Assembly: GCF_001667015.1 (NCBI RefSeq)
Contig: NZ_LZIS01000160.1
Location: 1 to 53,112, forward strand
Source: Mycobacterium sp. E3198
GTDB lineage: Bacteria; Actinomycetota; Actinomycetes; Mycobacteriales; Mycobacteriaceae
Direction of reading: 5' to 3'
Length of the DNA stretch: 53,112 nucleotides
Shown: piece by piece, positions 32,001-48,100 of the stretch
How positions within the stretch are numbered: position 1 is the first letter of the stretch
Layout: every line of letters begins with the position of its first letter
The notes under the pieces: generated by a model
The model's database searches: none
Seen by the model: only the letters and a program-made list of their open reading frames with translations
Told to the model about the DNA's origin: nothing
Translations under genes and position numbers: made by a program

Positions 32001-35000
32001 GGCCTCCTGCAGCCGGCCCGGCGACCACGCGGTCGCGTCGACGACGTCCCAGGCGAAGTCGGCCCGCTCGGCGGCCAGCACCAGCTGTTGCGGTATCCCG
32101 TCGGGGGCGGCGAACAGCGTGCGCAGGCTTTCATGGCGGCGCACCACGTCGGCCAGCGCCGCGCAGAACGCGTCGGCATCCAGCGGCCCGCGCAGCCGCA
32201 GCGCCACCGCCAGGTTGTAGACCGGGGACGGGCCCTGCAATTGGTCGATGAACCACAACCGGTTCTGCGCGAACGACAAAGGAATCACCGCGGGCCGCTC
32301 GACGGCCACCAACGGCTCCAGCCCGCCCTCACCACCGTGGATGCGCGTGGCCAATTGGGCCACCGTGGGCGCCTCGAACACGGCCCGCACCGCGACGCCG
32401 GCGCCCAGGCCGGTGTTGATCGCGGCGACCAGACGCATCGCCGACAGCGAATCCCCGCCCAGGTCGAAGAACGAGTCGTCCACCCCAACCCGGTCCACGC
32501 CCAACACCTGGGCGTAGATGCCGGCCAGGATCTCCTCGGTCGGGTTGGTGGGTGCGCGGTAGCTGTCGGTGGCCTCGTATCCCGGGGCCGGCAGCGCCCT
32601 GGCGTCGAGCTTGCCGTTGACCGTCAGCGGCAACGCCGCCAGCCCCACCACCGCGGCGGGGACCAGGTAGGCCGGCAACCGCTCGGCCAGCGCGGATCGC
32701 ACCGCTGCCGGATCGGCGGTCCCGGTGATGTATCCCACCAGACGCTTGTCGCCGGGACGGTCCTCGCGCGCGACCACCACGGCCTGCTCCACGCCGTCGA
32801 CCGCGGCCAGCGCGGCCCGGACCTCGCCGGGTTCGATGCGATAGCCGCGGATCTTGACCTGCTCGTCGGCGCGGCCCAGGTATTGCAGCTGCCCGTCGGC
32901 GCGCCAGCGCACCAAGTCGCCGGTGCGATACATGCGGGTTCCGGGCGCGTCCGCGCCGGCGAACGGGCAGGCCACGAAGCGCGAGGCGGTCAGCCCGGTG
33001 CGGCCGACGTACCCGACGCCCACCCCCCGGCCGGCCACATATAACTCTCCGACCACACCGGCCGGCACCCGCCGCAACGACTCGTCCAGGACGAACAGCG
33101 CCGCCGTCGACACGGGCGCACCGATCGGGGCCGCCCCCGACCCCGGCTGCAACGGCGCGCTCATCGACGCATACACCGTGGCCTCGGTGGGCCCGTAGGC
33201 GTTGATCACCACCCGCCCGGGCGCAAACTCGTCGACCACCTCGGCCGTACACGCCTCGCCGCCGAGCAGCAACGCCTCGGACTCCAACCGTTGCGGGGAC
33301 AGCGCGGCCACGGCCGACGGGGTTTGGGTGAGGACGTTGACCCGTTCACGGGCCAGCAGGTCGTGGAAATCGTCCGGGGAGGCGACGACCGACGCGGGCA
33401 CCACCACCAGCCGCCCACCGCCGAGCAGCGCGGCCCAGATCTCCCACACCGAGAAATCGAACGCGTACGAATGGCATTGCGTCCACACCTGTGTCGCCGG
33501 CAGCGAGGTGGGCGTTGACTGCGCCAAGTGGGCCAGGTTGCGGTGCGCGATGGCCACACCCTTGGGCGTTCCGGTGGTGCCCGAGGTGTAGATCAGGTAC
33601 GCGATGTCGTCGGCCGCCGGTGCCCGCGGCGCGGTGGCGGGCTGGTGGTCGACGGCGGGGTCGTCGACGTCGATGACGGTCAGGTCCCGCGCGTCCAGCC
33701 GGCCGGCCAATGCGGCGGTGGTGACCGCGGCGACCGGTGCGGCATCGTCCAGCATGAACCCGACCCGGGCCGCCGGCAGCGCCGGGTCGATCGCCAGGTA
33801 AGCCGCCCCGGTCTTCAGCACCGCCAGCATGGCGACGACGGCCTGAGCCGACCGCTCCAACAGCAACGCCACACACGCACCGGGCCGGACACCATGGCCA
33901 GACAGCAGGTGCGCGAACCGGTTGGCGGCCTCATCGAGTTCCCGGTAGGTCATCGACCGGCCCTCGAAGGTCACCGCCGGCGCCTCGGGGTCGCGGACCA
34001 CCTGGGTGGCGAACAGCTCCGGTATCGACAGGTCGACGGGTGCGGGCTCCGCCAGCACCGCGCGGTTGCCCGCCTCGTCGAGGCGGGCGTGCTCGGCCTC
34101 GTCGAGCAGGTCCACCGACGACAGCCGCCGGCCCGGATCTGCCGTCATGGCGACCAGCACCCGCTTGAGCCGCTCGATCAGCGTTTCGATGCCGGCGGCG
34201 TCGAACACGTCGGTCCGGAATTCCACCCCTCCGGCGATGCCGGCGGGCTCGCCGGCGGCGGTCCACGTCTCGCCCAGGGAGAACGCCAGATCGGTGCGGG
34301 CCGTCCGGGTGTCGAGCGGCAACGGCGTGACCTGCAAGCCACCCAAGGCCAACCCGGCCGCCGGGCCGGTGGTGCCCTGGCCCTGCCCGCTCTGCCAGGC
34401 CAGCATCACCTGCACCAGCGGGTGATGGGTCAGGCTTCGGGTCGGGTTGAGCCTTTCCACCAGTACCTCGAAGGGCACGTCCTGGTGCTCGTAGGCGGCC
34501 AGGCTGCGCGCCCGCACCTGGGCGAGCAGGTCGGCGATGGTGGGATCACCGGCCAGATCGACCCGCAACACCAGCGTGTTGACGAAGAAGCCCACCAGCT
34601 CGTCCAGCGCGGGGTCTCCGCGCCCGGCGATCGGAAATCCCACGGACACATCGGAACTCGCGCTGAGTTTGGCCAGCAGCACGGCCATGGCGGCCTGCAT
34701 CACCATGAAGCTGGTGGCGTTGTGTTCGCGGGCCACCCGGGCGACCTGCGCCTGCAGCTCGGCCGGCCAGTCCACCGACACGCTCGCGCCGCGGTAGTCC
34801 GCGACCGGCGGGTAGGGCCGATCGGTGGGCAGCTGCAGGTGCTCCGGCATTCCGGCGAGCGCCTCTTGCCAGTAGGCCAGCTGCGCGGCGATGCGGCTGC
34901 CGCTGTCGCTGAGATCCCCGAGCTGCGCCCGCTGCCACAGCGTGTAGTCGGCGTACTGCACCGGCAGATCGGGCCAGTCGGGGGCCCGCCCGAGGCTGCG

Positions 35001-38000
35001 GTTGGCGTAGGCCACCCCGAGGTCCCGCACCAGCGGGGCGATCGACGCGCCGTCGGCGGCGATGTGGTGCACCACGGCCACCAGCACGTGTTCGTCGTCG
35101 GCGACCCGGAAAAGCCTCGCGCGCATGGGGATCTCGGCCGCCAGATCGAACTGGTGACGCGCCACGGTGTCGAACGCCTCGTACAGCCGGCCTTCCGACC
35201 AGCCGGCCGCGTCGACGATGGACCAGCCGAAGTCGGCCCGCTCGGGACGCACGATCAGCTGGCAAGGTACGCCGTCGTGCGCGGCAAACAGCGTGCGCAG
35301 GCTCTCCTGCCGGGCCACCACGTCGGCCAGCGCGGCGCCCAGTGCGTCCGCATCCAGCCGCCCGCGCAACCGCAGGGCGACCGCCATGTTGTAGATCGTC
35401 GAGGGGCCCTGGAACTGGTCGATGAACCACAACCGGCTCTGGGCGAACGACAGCGGAATCACCTCGGGCCGCGGGGCGGCCGCGAAAGGCGCCAGCGGCT
35501 CCAGCCGAGCTTCATCCCCACCGATGCGCGTCGCCAACTGGGCGACCGTGGGCGCCTCGAACAACGTGCGCACCGACAGACCGGCGTCCAGGCCGCTGTT
35601 GACCGCGGCGATCAGCCGCACGGCGGACAGCGAATCCCCACCGAGGTCGAAGAACGACTCATCCACCCCGACCAGCCGCGGCGCCTGGACACCCAGCACC
35701 TGCGCGTAGATGCCGGCCAGCAACTCCTCGACCGCGTTGGTAGGGGCGCGGTAGTGGTCGCCATCCTGGTATTCGGGCGCCGGCAGGGCCCTGGTGTCGA
35801 GTTTGCCGTTGACCGTCAGCGGCAGCGCGTCGATCGCCACCACCGCGGCCGGCACCATGTAGCCCGGGAGCCGGTCGGCCAGCGCCGCGCGCGCCGACGC
35901 TCCGAAGGAGGCCGGATCCGCGACTCCGGTGACGTAGCCGACCAGGCGCTTGTCCCCGGGGCGGTCCTCTCGGGCGATCACCGCCGCCTGCTTGACGCCG
36001 TCCAGCGCGGCGAGTGCGGCCTGGATTTCGCCGAGTTCGATGCGGTAGCCGCGGATCTTGACCTGCTTGTCGGCGCGTCCGACGTACCGCAGCTGCCCGT
36101 CCGCGCCCCACCACACCAGGTCCCCGGTGCGGTACATCCGTTGCCCGGACGCCCCCGCGCCGACGAACGGGCAGGCCACAAACCGCGTCGCACTCAGCGC
36201 CGCCCGGCCCACATAGCCGTCCGCCACTCCGGCGCCGGCCACGTACAACTCCCCCACCACACCCGGTGGGACCGGCCGCAGCCACCCGTCGAGGACGAAG
36301 AACTCCAGATGGGCCAGCGGCACGCCGATGGGGCTGGCGACGCTGTCGGCGTCGCCGACGACGATCTCCCGGAACGACGCGTGCACCGTCGTCTCGGTGA
36401 TGCCATACATATTGATCAGCCGCGGCAAACCCGGATGGTTGTCCAGCCAGGTCCGCAGCCGCTGCGGCTCCAGCGCCTCGCCGCCGAACACCACGGCCTC
36501 GAGCTTCAGGCGGGGCTCCGGCTCGGGCTGTGCCGCATCCGCGGTCTGCAGCGCGTAAAACGCCGACGGGGTCTGGCTCAACACGGTGACCTGTTCGGCC
36601 ACCAACAACGCGTGCAGGTCTTGCGGCGAACGGACCACCGAATCGGGCACGATCACCAGCCGGCCGCCGTACAGCAGCGCGCCCCAGATCTCCCACACCG
36701 AAAAGTCGAAGGCCAACGAATGACACTGCGACCAGACCTGCCCCGCCAGCTCCAGATCGGTGTCCAGCGTCTCCAGCAGCCGGGTCACGTTGCGGTGCGG
36801 GATCGCCACGCCCTTGGGGGTTCCGGTGGTCCCCGACGTGTAGATGAGGTAGGCGATGTCGTCGGGCGCCGGCGCCGGCAACGCGGTGCTGGGCTGGCGG
36901 TCGATGGCGGGGTCGTGGACATCGATGATTGCGACGTCGCGCCCGTCCAGGCGATCCGCCAGGCCGGCGGTGGTGACCACCGCGATCGGCGCGGCATCGT
37001 CGAGCACGAACCCCATCCGGGCCACCGGCACCGTCGGATCGATCGGCACGTACGCCGCCCCGGTTTTCAGCACCGCCAACATCGCCACGACCGCGTCGGC
37101 CGACCGCGGCAACAACAGCGCCACCCGCTGCCCCGGACCCACGCCCCGGTCGGTCAACAGGTGCGCCAACCGGTTGGCCGCCTGCTTGACCTCGCGGTAG
37201 GTCCACGACCGCTCCCCGGCGCTGATCGCCACCGCGTCCGGCGTGCGCGCCACCTGGGCGCCGAACAGCACCGGAATGGACACCGGCACACCGACCGGCT
37301 GGGCCAGCCCCGTGCGGTTGCCCCACCTCTCGAGCAGGGCGTGCTCGGCGGCGTCGAGCACATCCATCGACGACAGCCGCCGCCCCGGATCGGCGGTCAT
37401 CGCCGCCAGCACCCGCTGGAACCGCTCGATCAGCGTGTCGATGTCGGCCGCGTCGAACACCTCGGTGTCGAACTCGACGCGAAGACCCATTTCCGTGCCC
37501 GGCATGGCCTGGACCGCGAGCGGGTAGTGGTTGTACTCGCGGTGGGTGAAATCGGTGATGGCCAACCCTTGGTCACCTTGGCCGCCCGACAGCGCGGCCG
37601 CGTCGAGCGGGTAGTTCTCGTACACGAAAAAGGTGTCGAACAGCTGGTCCAGGCCGGTGACGCGGTGCAGCTCGCTGAGCGCCAGGTGCTGGTGGTCCAG
37701 CGTGTGGTTGTAGGCGTTCTGCAGTTGGTCGAGCAGGTCGGCGGTGGTGGTCGTGGCCGCGATGTTCGCCCGCACCGGCACCGTGTTGATGAACAGGCCC
37801 ACCATCGAGTCCGCGCCGGGCAGCTCGGGCGGCCTGCCCGAGACCGTCGTGCCGAAGGCGACGTCGGGCCGGCCCGTCAGCCCCACCAGCAGTCGCGCCC
37901 AGGCGGCCTGCACCACGGTGCTGACGGTGGTGTGGTGCGAGCGCGCAAGCTCGCCGAGCGCCCGCGTCGTCTGCTCGGGCACCCGGAACGATGCGACGCC

Positions 38001-38625
38001 TCGCGGCCCCAGGCCCAGCCGGCCGGGCGGGGCCAGCAACGTGGGGGTGTCGAATCCGGCCAGCGCCTCACGCCAGGCGTCGCGCGCGGCATCAACGTCG
38101 CGGCTCGTCAGCCAGGCCACGAAGCTGCGGTACTTCGCCGCCGCGGGCAGCCACCGCCCGTGATAGCCGGCGAATATCTCCCCCAGCAGGATCGGCAGCG
38201 ACCAGCCATCCAGCACGATGTGGTGATTGGTGAGCAGCAACCGGTGCTGATCGTCGGCGGTGCCGATGAGCGCGGCGCGGAAGGCGGGCTGGTTGGCGAG
38301 GTCGCAGACGGCGGCGCGTTCGGCGGCGCACACCTGCCGGATCTGCTCGTCGAGGTCCGGGCCGGCCTGACGAAGGTCGACGTAGCGCCACGGCACCACG
38401 GGGTCGGCCGGGATGATCTGCACCGGCTGGTCGAACTTGTCGGAGAATCGGGCGGCCAGGTTGGGATGGCGGCTCACCACCGCGTGCACCGCGTCGCGCA
38501 GGCGGTCCTGATCGACCGGACCGCTCAACGCGATCTCCAGCTGCACGGCATAGACGTCGTCGCCGCCCGAGGCGGTGATGGCATGGAACCACAGCCCCTG
38601 CTGCAAGGGGGTCAGTGGCAATACG

Positions 38626-38639
<14 letters not shown>
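26028..38639 (-). CDS. Non-ribosomal peptide synthetase, C-A-T-C-A-T-C-A-T-E-C-T
   Basis: A 4203-residue synthetase that takes over the peptide from the synthetase encoded just upstream. Domains by residue: C1 1-430 (HHIVLDG near 138), A1 455-955, T1 around Ser 1001, C2 1055-1490 (HHIAADG near 1191), A2 1515-2010, T2 near 2064, C3 2110-2550, A3 2575-3080, T3 near 3131, E 3175-3640 ([17 protein letters not shown]), C4 3650-4080, T4 near 4151. C1 and C4 begin [14 protein letters not shown], the type that follows an epimerase. C2 and C3 begin [15 protein letters not shown], the L-to-L type. A1 and A3 have threonine-like pocket residues. The last module lacks an A domain, and there is no thioesterase or reductase. 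The start ATG overlaps the previous gene by 14 bases. Confidence 0.97.
26268..26430 (-). other. Scar of a deleted adenylation domain in the last module
   Basis: Between C4 and T4 only about 50 residues remain. They begin with [25 protein letters not shown] and VSVPE. This aligns with the C-A junctions of the other modules ([27 protein letters not shown]). They continue with [17 protein letters not shown], which aligns with the A-T junctions ([18 protein letters not shown]). The roughly 480 residues in between are missing, with the frame kept. Confidence 0.75.
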
Positions 38640-43188
<4,549 letters not shown>

Positions 43189-43193
43189 CCGGA

Positions 43194-43424
43194 TTACCTA
43201 TCAAACCCCTGTCCCGCCGCTAACCTTTCGCGCAGAGTTTTTGGCCGTATATCGGTCCAGTTCTGTTCGATGTAGTCCAGGCACGCTGCGCGGTCGGCTT
43301 CGCCATACACCACCTGCCAGCCGGCTGGAACATCGGCGAAGGCCGGCCACAGGCTGTGTTGTTCCTCGTCGTTGACCAAGACGAAGAAACTGCCGTCGTC
43401 GTCGTCGAACGGATTAGTGCTCAC
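43194..43424 (-). CDS. MbtH-like protein
   Basis: 76 residues from a GTG at 43424 with GGAG upstream. The family signature is complete: [24 protein letters not shown], then [20 protein letters not shown] and [14 protein letters not shown] with the conserved tryptophans. MbtH-like proteins bind A domains and are needed for their folding and activity. Its place immediately before the loading synthetase, 5 bases away, shows it serves these two enzymes. It need not be part of mycobactin synthesis. It is the first gene of the mbtH-NRPS-NRPS transcription unit. Confidence 0.96.
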   Translation of the reverse strand: MSTNPFDDDDGSFFVLVNDEEQHSLWPAFADVPAGWQVVYGEADRAACLDYIEQNWTDIRPKTLRERLAAGQGFDR

Positions 43425-44260
43425 CGCGTCTCCAGACCGTCTACTGGACATGGGTATAACAAGTTCTAAACCATACTGGAGCCCCACAGAGCTTGTCTAA
43501 GCCTTCGCAGAATTAGCGGCGGCGGGGCTCTACCAACACCACCGCATCCAGAACGTTGCCTAGGCGAACTATTGGTATGGTTTCCCTCCGTCTGCCCTAC
43601 CGGTGGTCTGCAAATCGGTGCCGGTCCGGTTGGCTCCGCCGCGGCCGGCCGCGATGCACGAGGCGATCCTTGGGCGATCCGCCTCCCCGGTGGCGCCCTG
43701 AATTCTCGGACGCGACGACGCCAACTGGGAGGGAAGCACCATCGCACGGACCGACGGGCCGCCGTGGCGCCTGGGACCGTCGACCGCGGCCCTGCGGGCA
43801 CATATGCATCAAGTGGGGAATCGGCGCGTCGCGGCGCGGGCAAATCGTGAGTCTCCGGAGCCCCGCGGTGCCCAGCCCCGTCCGCGCGAACCCACGCCCG
43901 GAGCGCCGGCGGTCGCGGTCGCGCTGTCGTGGGCCTCGGGGCTCATCGGAACGCGAGAAGACGGCGAAGCGGCGATCTTCGCGATGGCGCGCATCGCCCC
44001 GGCCGCGCGGCCCGCGCAATGTATTGAGGCGACGCGATGAGCCGAAGGACCCGGTCGAGGTGAATTGAAGACGTCTCGACCACATGAATTTATAAGGCCT
44101 AACCCGTGCAGGTTGACCCCCTACCCGACGCGGAGTGGTCGTGTAGCATCCAACGTGCTTGGGCGGCACGCTGGACCGTGTATTCCGAGTCAAAATATTC
44201 ACAATATGGACACCATGTGACCGATCATGGGTCAAAGCGGATCTGGTTGGGGCGACATAA
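43425..44260. promoter_or_regulatory. Divergent intergenic region between mbtH and the methyltransferase
   Basis: About 836 bases with no convincing gene; open frames here are Arg/Pro-rich and overlap each other on both strands. Structures seen: TCCAG/CTGGA (43431-43435/43444-43448); the direct repeat TACTGGA at 43442 and 43474; GAGCCCC/GGGGCTC (43479-43485/43524-43530) in front of mbtH; and an AT-rich 13-base palindrome ATATTCACAATAT at 44195-44207 in front of the methyltransferase. GC content falls toward 44100-44260. The promoters of the NRPS operon and of the methyltransferase must lie here. Confidence 0.55.
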
Positions 44261-45127
44261 ATGGACAGCCATAGCGAATCTTCGGCGCAGGTTGAATCGA
44301 CGGATAATTCATCAGTGGCGATGTCGGAGCACCTCGCTGACGACCTGCTTTCCACGACCGCCGTTGGCTGGAAAAGTTTTTATAATTTGCTCAGCCGCCG
44401 GCTAGAGGACGCCGGGGTCGCCGATTCATCTTTTTTCCTCAACTATGGGTACGCCTCGCTAGGTTCCAATGACGAATCCGCGTTCACCATTCGACCGGGA
44501 ACTTTCAACGCCAACTCGGTCCGGCTGGTGCTCGAAGTCGTCGGATCGGTTGACCTCAACGGCCGCACAGTCGTCGAAATAGGATGTGGTCGCGGCGGCA
44601 ACGCGGCGCTTGTCGCGGAGAAGTTCAGCGCCGAGGTGATCGGCATTGACATGTCCTCGGAAGCCATCGCTTTCTGCAGCAAAACTCACGTGAAGCGGCC
44701 GATCGACTTCAGAGTCGGCGACGCATTGAATATTCCCCTTCCCGATGCGTCGTGCGATGCCATCGTCAACATCGAGTCCTCACATTCCTACGGCAATTTG
44801 CCGAAGTTCCTGAGTGAAGTTCGCAGGATTTGCCGACCCTCGGGATGGTTCTTACACACCGACTTTCTGAGCCCCGAGGACTGGGACCAGGTGAGGATGC
44901 GTTTGAAGCGATCGGGCTTCGTCACCGAAAACGACCGCGATATCACCGGTAACGTGCTGGCGTCGCGCGATCAGGCGAGTGATACATGGGCTCAGGTTTA
45001 TGGCGACGGAAATGCCCGTGTCGCGAACTTCCTCGCCCTGCCCGGGTCCGCGATCTACGAACAGATGCGGGCCGGCTTATTGGAATACCGGATACTGAGG
45101 TCTCAACTGCGCCCCGACGCCGCCTAG
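44261..45127 (+). CDS. SAM-dependent methyltransferase, phthiotriol/glycopeptidolipid type
   Basis: 288 residues. The class I methyltransferase motifs are EIGCGRGG at 106-113, IGID with acidic Asp130 at the end of strand 2, GDA at 153-155 and VNIESSHSYGNLPKFLSEV from 169. FFLNYGYASLG near 58 and the NIESSHSY motif resemble Rv2952 and the rhamnosyl O-methyltransferases of glycopeptidolipid clusters. O-methylation of a hydroxyl or carboxyl on the cluster product is therefore likely. The ATG at 44261 has no strong ribosome site; an in-frame ATG at 44321 is an alternative. Codon use is less GC-rich than the neighbours, which suggests later acquisition. It is transcribed opposite to the synthetases and convergent with the PKS. 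Confidence 0.88.
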   Translation: MDSHSESSAQVESTDNSSVAMSEHLADDLLSTTAVGWKSFYNLLSRRLEDAGVADSSFFLNYGYASLGSNDESAFTIRPGTFNANSVRLVLEVVGSVDLNGRTVVEIGCGRGGNAALVAEKFSAEVIGIDMSSEAIAFCSKTHVKRPIDFRVGDALNIPLPDASCDAIVNIESSHSYGNLPKFLSEVRRICRPSGWFLHTDFLSPEDWDQVRMRLKRSGFVTENDRDITGNVLASRDQASDTWAQVYGDGNARVANFLALPGSAIYEQMRAGLLEYRILRSQLRPDAA

Positions 45128-45134
45128 GGTCGGC

Positions 45135-45159
45135 CCCCGCGGCCGGCCCGGCCGCGGGG
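45135..45159. terminator. Strong GC hairpin between methyltransferase and PKS
   Basis: CCCCGCGGCCG (45135-45145), loop GCC, CGGCCGCGGGG (45149-45159): a perfect 11-bp stem with a 3-base loop. It begins 8 bases after the methyltransferase stop and lies 14 bases from the PKS stop. It fits a bidirectional intrinsic terminator of the T-tract-less mycobacterial kind. Confidence 0.7.
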
Positions 45160-45173
45160 TGTTGCGCAGTCGA

Positions 45174-48100
45174 CTACGTTGGCTCGGCCAAACCGACCGA
45201 ATCCGCCTTGTCCGACTCCGGTACCTGGCCGGCCAGGTACTCGGCCAGCGACCCGATGGTCGGGTAGTCGAACACCGCGGTCGCGCTGATCGTGAACGCG
45301 CCACCGAACTGCGGAAGCAACCGGTTGCTGAATTCGACCGCCATCAGTGAGTCGGTCCCCAGCTCCAGGAACCGGCTCGTCGCGGCCGGCGGTTGCGCGA
45401 GCCTCAGGAAATTCTGGACTTCGTACCGCAGGTACTCCGTGAGGAAGCTGCCGCGTTCCGCCTCGGGCACCTCGTGCAGTTGGCGCAGCAACTCGCTGTC
45501 GCCGCGAGTCGCCGTGGCAGCGCTCGGCAGCACATGGTCCAGCATCGCGGGGCGAGTGGCGCCCAACCCCTTCGCGGCGCGCTGCCAATTCGCCTTGATG
45601 ACGGTTGCCTGCCCCGTTCCGTGGGCGACAATCTCGTCGAGCGCGTTGAGCGCGGCCGAGGGTTCCAGCGGGATGAGACCCTGCGCACTGAGGTTGGCGC
45701 GCGCGGCGTGCGACGTGGCCATGCCACCCTTTGCCCACGGACCCCAGTTGATCGCCGTCGCCGGCAGGCCCTGGGCCCTGCGCTCCGCAACGAGCCCGTC
45801 GAGCAGCGCGTTGGCGGTCGCGTAGTTGGCCTGGCCGGGCGAACCGATCACGCTGGAGGCCGACGAGTAGACGATGAAGAAATCAAGATCGTCGTCCTTG
45901 GTGAGCCGGTGCAGGTAGCAGCCGCCGAAGGCCTTGGGCGCCAACGCCTTCCGGAAGCTTTCGGGGCTCTGCTGCGGCAGTAGCGCGTCGTCGAGGACAC
46001 CCGCCAGGTGCGCGACCCCCGCGAGCGGCGGCAACTCCGCGCGGATTCGCTCCAACACCGCCGTGATCTGCGCTTCGTCGCCGACGTCGGCGGCGAAGAC
46101 GTGGATGCGGGTTCGGTATCGCTCGGTGATGTCATCGATGGCCCGTTGCGCGTCGGCGTCCGGCAGGCGCCGACTGGTCAGGACGATGTCACCGGCCCCG
46201 AGCTGGGCCAAGTGGGCCGCCGTGTGCAGGCCGAGCGCGCCGACGCCGCCGGTGATCAGGTAGCTCCGATCGCCGCGCGGCTGCAGCGGTTTCGGCATCT
46301 GCAGCACGATCTTTCCGATGTGCCGGGCCTGTTGCATCCGGCGGAACGCGGTCTTGGCCTCCGTCACCGGGTAGACCTCGGCAGCGATCGGCTTCAATTC
46401 GCCCTTGGCCATGCTGTCGGCCACCTCGGCCAGCAACTTCCCCGTCCGCTCGGGTTCGTGCTCGATGCAGGCGTCCAGCGCGATGATCTCGTAGGCGATA
46501 TCGGGACGGGCCGCCGCCATCTGCTCCCGGGTCCAGATATCGCGCTTGGCGATTTCGGCGAACCGGCCGCCCTGTGCGGTCGCCCGCACGGTCGCCGCGA
46601 TGAACCCTTCACTGGTGAGGCTGTTCAGCACGACGTCGACGCCGGCGCCGCCGGTGTCGGCGAGGATCTGGTCCGCGAAATCCGTGCTGCGCGAGTCGTA
46701 GACGTGTTCCACGCCCATCTTGCGCAGCGCCGCCCGCTTGTACGTGCTGGCGGTGGCGAAGACGGTCGCACCGCGCTGCTGGGCGATCTGGATTGCGGCC
46801 AGACCGACGCCACCGCTGGCGGCGTGGATGAGAACCCGGTCGCCGGGTCCCACCTTCGCCCAGTCGAACGCCAGCCGGGTCGTCAGCGCCCCGGCGGGTA
46901 GGGTCGCCGCCCCGACCGCGCTCACCCCGTTCGGCACCGGCGCCAGGAACTGGGCCGGCACGTTGGCCCGGGTGGGGAACCCGCCCGGCATGAAGCCGAA
47001 GACGCGCTGGCCGACCTCGAATCCGGTGACGCCGGCGCCGACCTCGGTGACGACGCCGGCGAGGTCGCCGCCACCGGGCTGCCCCGGGTCGCCCGGGTAC
47101 AGGCCGAGCACGTTCAGCACGTCGCGGAAGTTGAGGCCCGCGGCCTCCACCCGGATCTGCACCTCGCCCGCGCTCGGCGGCCCGACGTGCGTCTCGACCA
47201 GATGAAGGTTGTCGATCGCACCGCGTTCGGTCGGCTCCAGGTTGTAATCGGCAGCGCGGGGCACCGGGAGTTGGCCGCTGCGCGCCCACGGCAGCAGCCG
47301 CGGCACCAAATACTTTCCTTGTCGCAGTGCGAGTTCGGGTTCGTCGGCGGGTGCGCCGAGCAGGCTCGCCAGCGAGCGCACGGCATCGTCGGCCCCGTCG
47401 GAGTCGACCAGCCGGCAGCGCAGGCTGGGCTGCTCGGTGATGACGGTCCGCCCGAAGCCCCACAGCGCCGCCTGCGCCGGGTCCACCGGCTCGCCGGGCT
47501 CGGTCGCCACGGCTCGTTCGGTGACGATCCACAGTCCGCCGGTGAGTTTCAGGTCTTGCTGGGCCAACAGCGTGCGCACGACCGTGAGCAGCTCATCGAG
47601 CTCGGTCTCCAGCCGCGCGGCGAACTCGGCGCCCGACTCTTCCGCCTCGGGCCGACCGGGGCTGCGCCAGACCAATCCGGAGACGGGCGCGCCGCGGTCC
47701 TGAGCCTCGGCGAACACGTGCTTGAAGCGCTCCGGATCCGTGGCACGGTCCACGGACACGCAACCGGGCACGTCGGCCGCCAGCTCGTCGAACCCGGCGA
47801 TCAGCCAGGTGCCGTCGCCGTTCCCGCCGGTGCCGCCCGACGCCGGCGCCGGCACTTCCTCCCAGCCGAGGGTGTACAAGTTGCGGGTGGCGTCGCCGCC
47901 GAGCCCGCGCAGCAACGCCTCGCGGGGCGCGCGCTTGACCGTGAAGTCGCGAATCTCGCCCAGCTGGCGACCGTCGCGATCCACGAAATCGAGATCGAAC
48001 GCCTGCGTTTCGCTGTCCAGGCCGCCGCTCTGCCACCGGGCGCGGCAGTAGAACCGCCGTGGCATCTCGTCATGCAGCACCACCCGGCCGTAGCGCAGCG

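Noticed and set aside
43194..43424. MbtH-like gene as evidence for a mycobactin (siderophore) locus
   Set aside because: No salicylate ligase, heterocyclisation domains, lysine hydroxylase or other mbt genes are present. MbtH-like proteins accompany many NRPSs.
43466..44068. Open frames of 92-170 codons in the mbtH-methyltransferase gap
   Set aside because: They are Arg/Pro-rich, overlap on both strands, lack ribosome sites and resemble no family.
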